A DNA stretch of 64,000 bases, from positions 496,001 to 560,000 of the forward strand of contig JAGMVK010000011.1 in NCBI GenBank assembly GCA_020747065.1. The letters are read 5' to 3'. A program made the position numbers and the translations under genes. A model generated the notes under the pieces. The model saw only the letters and a program-made list of their open reading frames with translations, ran no database searches and was not told the DNA's origin. Positions 38,833 through 51,256 of the stretch are shown piece after piece (within the stretch, counting starts at the first letter, position 1; each line of letters opens with the position of its first letter). The stretch comes from Cadophora sp. MPI-SDFR-AT-0126 (taxonomy: Eukaryota; Ascomycota; Leotiomycetes; Helotiales; Ploettnerulaceae).

Positions 38833-39361
38833 GATGACAAGAGATTGGTGAAGTCGATTTAATTGATTGTAGGAACATGTGACAATGGTGGAAGCCAGAA
38901 AAGACCACCGGACATCGAGGGGGATGGGTCCAGCCAACAATGTCCCAAGATGCGAAAATTCTCAACTTGATAGATTGAAGACAAGGCCAATCGGCATCAG
39001 CCCTTCACAGCCTGCTGTTGATTGACTATCGTGTTCATCTCGAGCTTCGAGTCCTAGTTCTATAACCATTGCGAAAGGTGGAAAGCCCCACAATCCTTTT
39101 GAATAATAAGGTTTGCTGGCCATTGCCCACATTTGGCATTGTGGGGTCCTGGAAAATGCCCACCTGTGGAAGAGCTAATATGTGCAGGAGGATAAGCACC
39201 CAACGCCTCCTTTTCAGGAATTATGTGTATTTCCCGTCGCTAATGTTAGACTTGAAACAGGATCTGGGTCTCGGCAAACTTTATGATCAGAAGCCAGCTT
39301 GCTCCAAGGATGCGCAGGGTTCCCCTCAATTCCCCGCTGCAAGCTGACAGTCGCAGCGCGA
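38833..39361. promoter_or_regulatory. Promoter region of the cleavage oxygenase
   Basis: 529 bp between the 3' end of the transcription factor gene and the oxygenase start, both on the minus strand. It must hold the oxygenase promoter. No specific operator could be identified. Confidence 0.4.
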
Positions 39362-41713
39362 CTACTGAATGTTCAACGTCTGCAGCAAAGTCAACAGTTC
39401 AGAGACTTGTTCCATGCTTGTCTCATCGCTTTTATGTAGTGGTAGTATTGTGGAGTTCGCTGATTTCGCTTCCAAGTGATGCTGGCTTGTCTGTCTCAAA
39501 CGTAACAGTCCCAGAGCATACTGCCGATATTCATCAGCATGCTCATAAAAGCCATGACGGTCCATTGACCCATAATTATTGACGTCCGCAGAATTGAGAT
39601 GCTTGTCGGAGCGAGTTGCCCAAAATAATGACCAGGTATGTAACATGTTTCTGGTCTGTTCTTCGAATGATGGGATATTGAATAAGGAGCTGGGTTGCTG
39701 GAATACCCATAGTACTAGGCCTTGATTTCTGCTGTCAGTTTTTAACCTACAAATGCACACTTGAGAGAACTCACCACTTATGATACTGAATAGGTTTAAA
39801 GTATCCAAACCCCAAAAAATTGTATATTCCTCATCACTCAGCGTGTTAGTGCGCACAAGCTCAACAGCCCTCCAGACTGGAAGAGTCGCTCGAAGACTTC
39901 CTGGTGGGTATAGAACTTGCAACTTCTGATAGCAAGATCTTGCAGTATCAGCTCGAAAGCATTCCTGTGGAGTCAAGAATCCACAATGAAGTTCTTCAAG
40001 AGCTAATCTTGACCGCGTGTTATTGAAGAAAACAAATGAAGTATTAACCAGAAATATGAACGTGGAGATTCTTGAACGAACAGGTTAGCGAGTGATAAGT
40101 CACGATCGAATTCACGTACCGGATCGACTCTTCTTTCGCGATATATCGCTTCCAACTGAAATCAGTGCCGAGCTCTTCCGTGGTATGCTTCATCTGACCA
40201 AGTCCAGAATCTTTCACGCTCTGTTTTGATGTAAGCTATCTTCATGATATTGGCGACAACTCGACTCACGTTGACCATGATAGTGAATCTACCCCGTCGT
40301 ACCCTCGCACTTGCTTCACTGTCCCCTTCCCAGTTCTGAAGGCAGCAAATGAGGAAGGTGGCCTGAAGCCCAGTCGGCCTTGGAATATCCCCACTCGTGC
40401 CAGTCAAGTCGGAGATTCGACTGGTCTCAAAGTCCTCAAAGGCAATGTGTTCGGCCAGGTCAAAGTACCTTCTGGCTAGATCTTTGTCGTTACTGGTAGG
40501 TGAAGCCACGGCCCCAAGCAGAACCATTGCGATGATAAGCGCCGCTGGCGCGGTGACAGGATTGAATGTGGCGAAATGGATGATGGGGCAATGTGGATAC
40601 CAGAACTTCCAGAACAATTCAATCAGCCGCTTGATATTTGGCGGACTGAAAAATTGTAAGCACTGCCTACTCTGGATCGATATTGCGGGAGATCTTGCTG
40701 CCAGCTCAGTGAGCTGCCCTGGAAGACCGATTTTTCGAAACCTCATGAGTATCTCTCTGGATTTAGGGAAGAGTGGATCTATAATCCAGTCGACCATATC
40801 AATGGATGATAGTTGCTCAAATGTCCCGAGAGGTCTAGCAACGGTGAGATTGTTGAAATTCCAAGATTCGTCTCGAAGTCCTGGTCCCATTCCGTCGAAA
40901 CTCATCCATGAAGAGACACTCGATGTATAATCAGCTATCTGCTGCACTCCTGATCCCTCTAGTAGATTGGGGGAGGTGTTGGAAAGCATTGATAGCGCAT
41001 CTGAGGGCATTTCAATCATAAAATTCGCGGGTAGAAATTCCGGCCAGTCACCATTGGAAGTATACTGGAATCCGGTGGCTATCCCTCTCGTCGAAGTAAA
41101 GTTACGAAGAAAGGCTAGAACAGTGGTGCTCCTGACCGGAGGAGATTGCGAGTGAGTGAGCCACTGTGAGCCGTTGGGTTCAGTCGTTACATCTGAGTTG
41201 AAATCTGGAGAAGAATCAATGCCAATCACGGGAACCTCAATGACTTCGACGGGAACAATGTTGCTGTCTTCAATACTAGGCCCAGTAGACTCTGCTGAGA
41301 TTCCAGAGACACTAGAGCTTGCGACTGGGGCTCGAGTGTAGGTGCATGTTGAACCCCTGCTGATGCAATCAGAGCAAGGCTGTCTCTGATCACAACCCCT
41401 TTTACTTAGAGCGCAAGAGTCGCAAGACCTCGTTTTCCGACCCCGTCGGGCTGGCTTTGGGATCTGGGCCCCTGTCGAAACTCGGATCCTACATTTCTTA
41501 TAATGTAGTCGGCGTACATCGCTATACGAGCAACCGATGTCTTTAGCTTCCAGACTACCACAAGACGAATCGGATACTAACCTTCGAGTAAACTTTCGTT
41601 TGCAGAACTCGCAAATGTGCTCTTCGGAAGCTTAAAGTCAGTTGGAGATGATAGCAATGCGGCAAGCGCGGCGAGCGGGGGAAGGCTCCACAGCAAGCAC
41701 CTCACTCACCCAT
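39362..41713 (-). CDS. Transcription factor with C2HC finger plus Zn2Cys6 cluster
   Basis: Six exons (41710-41713, 41582-41630, 40270-41521, 40120-40220, 39775-40070, 39362-39720) encode 686 residues. The first exon is only ATGG, followed by GTGAGT. At the N-terminus is a C2H2-type finger variant with Cys8, Cys11, His24 and Cys28 (CEFCKRKFTRSDVRRLHYKKC without its ends). An RRGRK linker leads to a canonical binuclear zinc cluster with Cys51, 54, 61, 67, 70 and 77 (C-x2-C-x6-C-x5-C-x2-C-x6-C). The middle (about 240-400, LFWKFWYPHCPIIHFATF) is a fungal transcription-factor homology region. All introns are 49-79 nt and all junction phases agree. It probably regulates the neighbouring oxygenase and FAD enzyme genes, which is inference from position. 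Confidence 0.9.
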
Positions 41714-43831
41714 CGTGTGCTCGGTACCATGTCCATAGGGACCCTTCGAGAATATTGAACCGCAAGCAGAGGAGGAGATTCTTTGGTATCAGTCACGTCT
41801 GAGGCTCAGTGGCGACTCTATAGCCACTGTTGGCGTGAAGAAGTTGGTTGAATAGCAGATCATGCTTTGGGTCGAGATAAGGTTTGCAAGTACAAGCCCC
41901 GTGCACAAGCCTCCACACGAACTCCAGTCCCCTTCTCCACGTGCGGGGCGGAAAATTGTAACGCCGAGGGTCTGTTTATTTGCTTGTGCGAGCGCCACCA
42001 TGCATGATCGGAGAGGATTTGAATGAATAAAGACAGAATGTGCCATTTTTACTCAGGATAATACCATCGAACTCTTCAGACTGGGAAAGGTCATGGTGCT
42101 TCTCCACAGACTGATACTCTGACTTCCTTGGAGGCTCGCAGACTACCTCGGCTGTAGGTCTGGGGCTGAGACACATTCCGGATCTGGTATCGTTCAAAGC
42201 ATGTTGGAACATCGTATGATTAGTCACAACTAGATTCTAAGAGAACACCTATGCTACAAGACAGACTCAAATTGTCAATTGGCTATCTTCTAAAGCTCCG
42301 TGATCCAACGGGAATACAGTCATGCAAACGCTCTATTTCAAACTCCTTGTACGTCGTCATCACTAATTCTCGTTAATGAATGTTATCGACCAGTAAGCAT
42401 TCCAACTTCATCCACTATCACGAAAGCACTCCGCCTCCAACCCACAAGAATCATGGTTGAGTTCCGTCATTAACAAGTGCCATCATTCGGATCGGCACTG
42501 CAGTGAGTAAGGATTCGGAAAACTAACAGTATGCGAGAACTAACCAGTACTCCCAATTGACATAAACAGTATGGCCACCCTTATCACAGCCATTGATCTC
42601 CTTGTAGAGACCATTGTAACATTCAGGGCCGTCTATCCGTCGTCAATTCTTATCGCCAATATATTTCAAGGTGAACTGAACTTTCTTGTTTCCTCCCAGA
42701 TTGACACACCGAGTGCGTTCTTCATTTCTATCTCGTAGTTAGCATAACTGAAACTCGAACACATAATAACATGAGGCATTTCTTTCAAGGGAAGACATGC
42801 TGTAGAAAGGAGGCCAGTTTCCACAGCCTGCACCGCATCTTGTTTGGAAGTATCTTTCGCAGGTTTCCCAAGCCGCATTTTTGGCTGCTATTTTCTTATC
42901 CCAAGTCAGCACCAGAGGTGTCGTAACCTCTTTTCTAGAGGGCATTTGTGGTCTCGGCGCCATCTTCGACAGATTCAAGTCCCACTTCAAGCTCGATACC
43001 GGCGGGGTTTAAGAGTGCCAACGTGACGGAGAGGAGGGAGAGAAGGTAGCAAAGCTTCCTGGTTGAGATCACTGACCTTTAGTTTGTATAGTAGTATTGA
43101 TGGGTTGTGGAAGTTTTGGATAATGAGTTGAAGGATAATGTTCTGTGTATCTTTCTTGGGCACGTAGAGGTTAATATACCAATTGAGAGGACCCGACAAC
43201 TGAAGATAACTTGAACATTGTTTGGTAACTCAATATCTCCAAGGAATGTTGTTAAACCGAAATCCTTTTTGGCTCGCGACGCAATACAATTTGACGTCAG
43301 ATTCATCCTTGTGTTCGACATCCTAATCCAGAACGCCTTGGCAGAGGCCCGGCCCGTACGATTAGTTTACGGGATGTGGATCATGCATGGTTCGCTACAT
43401 TTACGGTTCTATTATTGGTCGTGTCAACGCCCTCCTGCGCCTCTCTTCCCCCCGCATACAAGTCCCCTTCTGGCTCCCATATGTAACTTTCAAGAACAAG
43501 GTAATAACTCAGCATCGCGCCTTTTGGGGTTTCCCATCATCTGGCCAAGCGAAGATAGTGACGCCGATTCTCTTCTACCTTTACGCGAGGACCATCAAGT
43601 GAACAGATTTTCTCAAATAATTCCTCTAAGGCTTCTATTACTGTCACAGTTGCACTCGTACATAACTCGTACATAAGAGCAGACGGACAAAGTGTCATGA
43701 ATTGCACTGCATATGTGTGCCATAAAGCCTAAAAATCGAACTCCGCTGGCCTCGCCCAAACAGGACTTCTACCTTTTCTTGAACACCCCGAAGATATATT
43801 CATTATCAAGTGCGCTGGTTCCACGCTATCG
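41714..43831. other. Intergenic region with possible coding remnants
   Basis: About 2.1 kb. The first part is the promoter of the transcription factor. Between 42666 and 43321 the minus strand shows several coding-looking but frame-broken stretches (WYINLYVPKKDTQNIILQL, then CERYFQTRCGAGCGNWPPF). They may be a dead gene, but no consistent exon model could be built. Confidence 0.4.
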
Positions 43832-44454
43832 TTAACCTCGTGATTCCGCCAAAGTCCTCGCAATCAGTCGCTCTGTGACCTTCATTTGATGCTTGTAAAG
43901 CACTTCCTGGGGCCAAAAGTTAGTCTAGCATCGATATCAGAGTCTCGTCATGCCAGCACTCACCCAAGAGTCCGTGATTGTGCAACCGTAGCCCATAGCG
44001 TTCAAGTTGAGTATCATCTGTCTCTTCAACTGCAGGTTCTCGTCCGTATCCGTGGGGTAATCCCCAACTCTCAGAACACGTTCGCAGTCTTTCTGTGCAG
44101 CTTGAAGGCTCTTGATCTATGCTCCTATCAGTATACGACTTCCAGAAATTTTCGAAATAGTGATCTTACACCGATGTACGCCAGCATATCCTTCATCTTT
44201 TTCCGAAGTTCTTGTCCCTGCCTGTACATGTCCTTGACGATCTCTCTCGCCTGAGCTAGCGCAATGCGATCCCGAAGTCCTTCTTGGTTGTTGATTATGT
44301 CTAGCAAGACATCTTCTTCACTCTCGGGTCTCTCTTTCGATGACTGAGGTTGGGCAGGTTTACAAGGCGTGATGATTCCGATGGCGACGACGAGCCACCA
44401 GAACCAAGCCACGACTCTTTCTGGAAATGTAGACACTTGGTTTCGCTCGCTCAT
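43832..44454 (-). CDS. Small single-pass membrane protein of unknown function
   Basis: Three exons, 44170-44454, 43964-44116 and 43832-43906, with introns of 53 and 57 nt and all phases zero, encode 170 residues. An N-terminal hydrophobic segment (VVAWFWWLVVAIGIITP, about residues 14-30) is followed by a Ser/Glu-rich linker and a helical, coiled-coil-prone region (LRDRIALAQAREIVKDMY). The later exons add TDTDENLQLKRQMILNLNAM and a basic C-terminus. The regular splice signals support a real gene. I do not recognise the family. Confidence 0.65.
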
Positions 44455-45596
44455 TTTAAAATGGTTGGGAGGAAATGGCGATGCTAGTGATTTCGAGGAT
44501 GTTGACTGAGATGTTGCGGAGACTTTATTTAAGCTTGACCTGACGAGAAGTGGAGACTGGTGTGAATGTCAAAAGTATTCTGGAGAAGCTTATAAAGATA
44601 GGGTGAGGTGAGAGTTGTAAAGAAAATCGAAATGAATATGAACTTAACGAAGCGCCCATCTTCCATAGCATTGAAAGACTGAGACATCCAAACTGCCTGA
44701 AACCAGACTTAGTCAGTCAAAAGAGGCCTACCAAAAGAGTCACTGTATGTCTTGCACTCAGTATGTTTGACGACAAAACAGGCTCTGTCAATTGCATCTC
44801 TTACAAGGGTATCCGACGAACCTAAGTAATAAAACCTCATGTTGGTAAAGAGTTCGTCTTCAAATCGAGTTCGTACCCCTAAGACAAACATTGGAATAGC
44901 CTTTGTAGAGTTTGTTGCCGTGGAGTTGTGACCACTTCAAGGTCTTCTGATTTAAAAACCAAGTCGCTTTCATGATTTTGGTACCTATTCTGCAAGTAGA
45001 ACCGTTTCCTCCAGTCCTTTCCCACCATAGTCTTGGTAACAAACATAAATCACTTGATTCAGGTCTTTAAGATTTGTAGTGTATTCTCTTTAAGTAACTG
45101 TCAACCAAGGCGCCTCTTTGTTTCTCGCTCAGCTATCTGAGGCATTGCCAGGATGATGTTCATTCTTACATATGGTCACTGCAGATTGTTAAGCTTCCCG
45201 TCATACGGATTTTTTTCAGCATATAATCAATATTCAGATAACACATTAGTTCAAGGGTCTGAAGATTTTAATTGAACTCGTGGCACTATAATTAAATAGG
45301 TAGATTCAAAGTGGAAGCCGACATCAAAGCCTGACCAGTCATTGAAGACGAAAGTGCTCCCGAGTTCAGGAGACTTCTATCAGAAAAAGCTCATTATCAT
45401 ACGACGTATATTACGCACTTCATTATTCGATTGACTCATTGCTAGACATTGATAGTCAGGAACGAAGTAAGCAAAGCGTATGGACCGCCAACACCAAAAC
45501 CAGTACCACAACACCTACTTGCAAACGCCAACCTCAAAGAGATCCATCAAAGTATACTCCCACGACACATTGTCGCTTACACCTTATCTCCATCTC
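44455..45596. other. Intergenic region
   Basis: About 1.1 kb, AT-rich around 45050-45440, without a supported gene. Confidence 0.5.
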
Positions 45597-47067
45597 TTAC
45601 TTCCAAATCGGACTCTCTTTCGTCTTCTTAAACAAACTGCTCAAGCCCTTCCTCCGTCTACCTCCACCATCACTCTTAACCGCTCGTCCCCACTCGTCCA
45701 CACCATTCGTCGCGCCGATCTCCACCAATCCACTGAGTACGCTGGGAGACATAGGTCCGAGAGGTGGCAGCGGCTTATTCTTGAATTGGGTCTCGAGACT
45801 ATGGCTCCTTAGGTGAGGAGTTGATGCGGCTGGTGTCAGGATGTGGTGCGTCTTGTAGGGCGCGATTTCTCTGTGTACTAGGAGAGGTGGTGGGCGAAGG
45901 GGAGGTTGGATGCCTGGAGAGCGGAATGGGGAGAGGAGCTGGGATTGCGCTTGAGATTGGACTTGGGGTTGGGGTGGGGATTGGAATTGAGGAGGCTGTG
46001 GAGTTGTGGGTAAAGATGGTGGACGGCGGTAATATGAGGATGGTTGTTGTTCTTGTCGCTGGATAGGAAAGCTACGGTGGTTAGCACTGTTGTTGAATGG
46101 ACTGGGCATCAATTCCGTCTGAACAGGCGCAGACAGAGGAGTCTGTGGCCACAAGGAAGATTGCAAATCCGGATACGGAGGTGGCCGGTCTGGTGCACTC
46201 TGAGAACGGTTCTTCACTGGCCTAGGAGTTGCAATTGGTTGGTCGAATGTCGCGTTGAAGACCGAAAGAGGGGTTGCATCGTCGGGATCTTGGTTGCGTT
46301 TCTTCCGGGTTCGTGAGACAGGGGATGATGGAGCTGTTCTTGCTCGTGTTCTTCTGTTACAGCGCTCGATTTTCAGCTGAAGCTCTGAGTTCTGCTCCAT
46401 CAGTGCTTTGGCTGCTTCTTCAGCTGCCACGGCTCGGGAGAGCAGTTTACGATTGCTGTCTTCGATTGCGGCGATTGTTTCATCGACTACTTTGATGACA
46501 GCTCGTGCCTGGAATTCTGTTAAATATTGACATAGACCATAGATACCGACTTACACTTAGATCAGAGGTTTGGAATTCCATGCTTGAGGGCGATATATAG
46601 ACCATCTTGTTGGAACTTGGTGGCGCTGATCTCCTTGAAGGCCTCGTGACCAGAGCAGTGTCTTCCAGTTCTGCAATGAAGGATGATGAATTGATGGAAG
46701 AATTGGGTGACTCGTACGAGTTAGACGAGTACATTTCAAACACTGACTCTACAGATGTTGAAGGTGTTCGACCTCCACCCGATTGCTCCCATGCTGTTTG
46801 CTCCCAGTCGCCTCTTCCTGACTGGTACTCCCAACGCTCATTATCGCGGGCGGCGAGCAACTTCAAGCTTGGAGTGGGTCTAACTCCTCCCGCTCTCGTC
46901 GACCGGCGAATGGATATCTGGTCCGGTCTAAGAAATTCCGTCGTGGTTGCCTTTTCCAGCTGTGTCGAACGTCGGTACTCCATTTCTCTCCCTGGAAAGT
47001 GGTCGGATTGCCATTGTGAGACAACATGTGGCATTGCTGTTCTGATTGCGGATGATTGCGAGTTCAT
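45597..47067 (-). CDS. Disordered Ser/Pro-rich protein with short coiled coil
   Basis: Two exons, 46555-47067 and 45597-46508 (intron 46 nt, GTAAGT...TTCCAG), encode 474 residues. The N-terminal part is Ser/Thr-rich and disordered. A helical coiled coil spans the splice junction and beyond (about 172-225, AVIKVVDETIAAIEDSNRK and EEAAKALMEQNSELQLKIE). After it comes a long Pro/Gln-rich region with many PPxxP-like and basic patches, and a basic end (RRRKGLSSLFKK). No catalytic domain is visible and I do not recognise the family. The composition suggests a cytoskeletal or signalling scaffold, but this is speculation. The first in-frame ATG after an upstream stop is at 47067. Confidence 0.65.
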
Positions 47068-49047
47068 TGAACATGAGCTTTTCAAGACGCCGAGGTCTTC
47101 CTCTCTGTCCAGAATCCAAGGTCATGTATTTATTATTACGCAAGCGAATGAGTAAGGGAACAGAAACAAGCGAGTGAGTGAGGGGATAGAACTAGGCTGG
47201 ATTGATCACATTTGAAGTCGCCTTCAAACGCAAATTATCCTTCGAAACTCAAGGCCATAACACAGGCATGGATGAAAAGTAAGAACAGACAAAGAGAAAA
47301 CTAAAAATGGGCATGGGGGCGAGATATATGAGAAGAGGAAAAGCAGGTGCAAGCGGATCACACTCAGTCCTGGTGGTCCCCGCATTTTCCTGCACCGTGA
47401 CTTGTGCGGTCCCAACTCAATGGGACGTTTCACTCCAGGCTGTGCCATCCGATCGAGATACCATCTGAGGTGTTCTTGCCGTATATCAAGCAGATACGAT
47501 GAAGCGTATTGGATAGGACGGTGGTCGCGTCAATAGGTTCGTCGCGCGTGAGACGCCATAGATTTTCGTCTGGAACCGCCCAACTGCTCCAACAGGTCCC
47601 CCTGCATGCGGCCTGGCGATGTTGTCACATCACTGCTGTCGACGCCGCAATTCTCACCGCCGCAGCCGTGCTTGATGTGATGTGATGCGCAGGCAGTTGG
47701 TGATGAATGTGGAGATTTGCTGACGGAGAGAGAGATGGTGTTGGATGAAAAGAAGCGGTGGGGAGTGACGGGAGTAATTTTGAGGCTGTGAATTCAGGTA
47801 CAGGCGCCGTGAAAGCTAGCCGAGGGTTTATTGACAGGGGTAATGATGAAATTTCTTGATCAAGATTCTGAAGACTTATCTAGAGGCAGGTTACCTATGA
47901 AACAATCTTAAACGACAGTCTAGAGAAATGTGCCTTGTACAAGGTGGAAAGGTCGAAATACAGGCCTTGGTTGAGGTTGTGATTGAAGGCCGCTTTCTGG
48001 TTTGGATTTCGTCACAACAAATCGAAAAATCTCGCTTACCAGTGAGGCAGTACAACAGGCCAAGTCTTGCTGACCTACTATATTTGAAGATTGGCCGCAA
48101 AATGCTTGGCCTGACAGTAAAGACATGGGATGGATAAAGCTTGGAGAAGTGTTGAAAAGCTCTCAGCCTCAGTGGATTATCGAGATTGTCTAATCCTGAG
48201 CACCAAGTGTGAGGACTGCTGAAGATAAACAAAGTCCAAGACGATGCACCGAGGATGGAGAGAATGATTTTTGTTCGTTAAAGCATTCCATATCGACTGT
48301 TGGTTTCACAGTTTAGGGTTAAAAAGGGAATCCAGAAACAAGTTTCCAAAAGATTGGAATGTCTAAGTGCGGTTTTCCATTCTATACTCGCAAAGGCAGG
48401 GTGGTCATGCATTGGAGCTACCCAATCCATCCCAATCCATGAACACAGACCAAGCTTCCACTGTTAAAAATTGGCGTTCAAATCACTGTGATAGCTGGCT
48501 AGCATTGTCCTGGAACACAACCTAGATGCCACAAGGCGCCGACCTTCAAAAGTACTTTCCTCCACGTGACATGTTAACTAGGCTTTGTGATGGACAACAG
48601 ATAAAGGCGCGCGGCAGTATGGAACCTATAGTATACTCTACATGAGATCCCAAAATGACCAACACATGAATTCAGAGTATTCAAGCCAATGAACATTTGC
48701 AACTCGAAGTGCATTGTTGACAGCGTCTATCGACCCCGTCAGACGCGCCAAGACCCAGACTTAAGGTTAAAATTTAGACGCTCAAATTTCTGATTGGCGC
48801 TGTCGCTTTCAACAGACACCTAGGAATGACAAGTACCTCCACCAGTACTTGTCCACGGCAACAACAGCCTCACATAGCAGATCTGCCTTGCCCCTTACCC
48901 ACTTCAAGCGCGCCCACAAACGTAATCGTAGACGCAACCGCAATCGCAACCGCCGCCGAGTCTAGCCTTACGGAGCGCATTAAGCTCACCTGAAGACGAA
49001 GCAGCGAATCGAGACGATTACGCCCTGTGAGGGTAGGCTACGGCAAG
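47068..49047. other. Divergent intergenic region
   Basis: About 2 kb between two divergent genes, so it holds both promoters. Two short GATGTGATGTGATG-like runs lie near 47676-47690. No gene is supported. Confidence 0.5.
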
Positions 49048-50070
49048 ATGGATAGGCATAGTGGGCGAGAAAGGGAGAGGGTCAGAGACAGGGACAGGGA
49101 AAGAGAAAAGAGAGAAAAGAGCCGCTCGGTGTCCTACGATTCAGAAGAAGAACGACGTCGCCGAAGAAGACGGGAGAGGAGGGAGGAAGTCGTTGGAGAA
49201 GCCGGGAGACGAAACGAAGAGGGGAGTGGGAGGGACAGACATGGTGGTGATAGGGAGAGGGATAGGAAACGCCGCCGAACACGATCTCGATCTCGATCGC
49301 GAAGCCCAGTGCACGAATCGTCAAGACGAAGTGACCGTGACCGCGACCGCGATCGCGACTCCAAGCACAGAAGTACGAGAGAGAGGTCCCCATATCGAAG
49401 CAATAATGGCAGGGATAAGGATCGAGACAAAGAGAGAGAAGGTTCAGGGTCGGTGACACAAGGACCAGGACAGCTTAGTCGGAAGGCTAAAGGACCACTG
49501 CCGTCACAAGCTTCGTCTTTCCAGGCCAATGGGGGACCGGAAGGCGCAGGTGCAGGTGCCGTCGTGGTCGCAGAGGAGAAGGACAAGCAGAAGCCTAATT
49601 TTGCACCTACGGGCTTGTTGGCTGCGGCGTCGAACTCGGTTACACAGGCTGATGGGAGTGCAATCGCACTCAAGTATCACGAGCCTGCTGAAGCGAGGAA
49701 ACCACCTCCTAGAGACGACTGGAAGCTGTTTGTTTTTAAGGGCCCTGAGATCTTGGAGACAATTGATCTTAGTTTGAGGAGTTGCTGGTTGGTGGGTAGG
49801 GAGGTCGCGGTTGTAGATTTGCCAGCTGAACATCCGAGTGTGAGTAAACAGCATGCGGTTATTCAGTTTCGGTATATTGAGAAGAAGAATGAGTTTGGCG
49901 ATAAGACGGGGAGGGTGAGACCTTATTTGATTGATTTGGACTCGGCGAATGGGACGGCGTTGAATAAGGAAGAGATTCCGCCGAGTCGGTACTTGGAATT
50001 GAGGGATAAGGATATGATTCAGTTTGGGCATTCGACAAGGGAATACGTATTGATGCTTTCGAAGAGTTGA
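49048..50070 (+). CDS. PML1: FHA-domain pre-mRNA splicing factor (Pml1/SNIP1-like)
   Basis: Intronless, 340 residues. Pml1, the yeast counterpart of human SNIP1, is a subunit of the RES complex (with Bud13 and Snu17) that helps spliceosome activation and nuclear retention of unspliced RNA. The N-terminal half is an RS/RD-rich tract (RSRSRSRSP, DRDRDRDRD) as in SNIP1. The FHA domain occupies about residues 225-335: LVGREVAVVDLPAEHPSVSK with the phosphothreonine-binding Arg and Ser, QHAVIQFR, YLIDLDSANGTALN and LELRDKDMIQFG. A short motif before the FHA (ALKYHEPAEARKP) matches the segment conserved in the family. A GTG further 5' is in frame; the first ATG is at 49048. Confidence 0.92.
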   Translation: MDRHSGRERERVRDRDREREKREKSRSVSYDSEEERRRRRRRERREEVVGEAGRRNEEGSGRDRHGGDRERDRKRRRTRSRSRSRSPVHESSRRSDRDRDRDRDSKHRSTRERSPYRSNNGRDKDRDKEREGSGSVTQGPGQLSRKAKGPLPSQASSFQANGGPEGAGAGAVVVAEEKDKQKPNFAPTGLLAAASNSVTQADGSAIALKYHEPAEARKPPPRDDWKLFVFKGPEILETIDLSLRSCWLVGREVAVVDLPAEHPSVSKQHAVIQFRYIEKKNEFGDKTGRVRPYLIDLDSANGTALNKEEIPPSRYLELRDKDMIQFGHSTREYVLMLSKS

Positions 50071-51233
50071 AGGATTGTCGGGCAAATAGGCACCGAAGAG
50101 GTGTGTCGTGGCTTGGGCAACTTCTCGATGTTTCGATGGCAATGTGCCCCATCTCGTAGTCGTGGTCCACGCAAGCCTCGTTCATGCAAACAATCTTCAC
50201 ATGATGTTTCCAGCTTCTTCGATAACTGTAACAGATAATGCCTCGATATCAGCACCAGATGAAGCCCCGCCGAAGGCGAAACCTTACCAACACGTACAAT
50301 CACACCTCGAAATAGCCTCAAATTCACAGGAAAGCGCCTCTCGTGATGTCAGTCCCGACATCAGAGACTACGTCCATCTACGCCCAAAGTCGAATAGTAA
50401 TAGCCATAGTCCGCCTCATTGAAGGGAGAGTCTCAGAAATGGGAGTCACAACAGGGCAATATCTCTGATCAAGGAAAGCGCTTTGCAATGTGGCCTGAAA
50501 TAGAGTCAGGCAATCTCCCTCAGCCAGAACAGAAAATCAAACCCCCCTTTTACGTCCTCTACGAATCAATCCGGAAGTCTCTACTCCCTTCCTTTCTTGC
50601 TGGGTTTCTCTTTCCTGAGGTCGCCGTCCTCAGGATTTCCTCTTGCTCCATTCCCTCTCCTTCACATTCATTCATTTTTTCTTTCTTTTCACTATCGAGT
50701 CATCCAACTTCTGGAAGAACGAGGTTGAACCTCTGTCTGTCAATACAGCGCTATTTTGGCGGGCGTAACATGCCATCAAGTGAGCCTCAATGTTTCATGC
50801 GCCATAAAATCGAACTGGACGTGGGTCATGATCTACATCACTTCTGCTCAACGTCACCGAAGTCTCGGATTGACTGCGTAACCCTCTTCTCATCTCTTCT
50901 GTTCCCTGCCTCCAGCAAAGACAACAAAGAGCAGCTAGACTTGCCTACCATCATCAGGCTTGGCTTACTTTCAATTTTTTGTGTCCACCTTCACCTTCAC
51001 CTTCAAACCCAAGCCCAGACCAGGCTAGAAAAGCTATACAGGGAAGGGGAGTCACAGTCTAGCTCCGGCACTTGCAATCCCGAATCCACTTACCGGCGAC
51101 CGGTAGTTTTAGTGTCGAGTGATGATTGTGATGTGATGTTGCGAAACCTGGGGAATATGTCGTAGGGAAGGTCGCACATGTGACCATTCCCCATACAGAC
51201 TCTTGAGTCACACTGCGCCTTGGGGACGATTCG

Positions 51234-51256
51234 GTGATGTGATGTGATGTGATGTG
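51234..51256 (+). repeat. (GTGAT)n microsatellite
   Basis: About four and a half tandem copies of GTGAT. A shorter relative lies near 47676-47690. Confidence 0.85.

Noticed and set aside
46607..47155. 182-codon plus-strand frame
   Set aside because: Antisense shadow of the disordered-protein gene on the minus strand, which has a consistent exon model.
50419..51165. 248-codon plus-strand frame upstream of the NLR
   Set aside because: Low-complexity Ser/Leu/His-rich translation typical of C/T-rich non-coding DNA; no domain.
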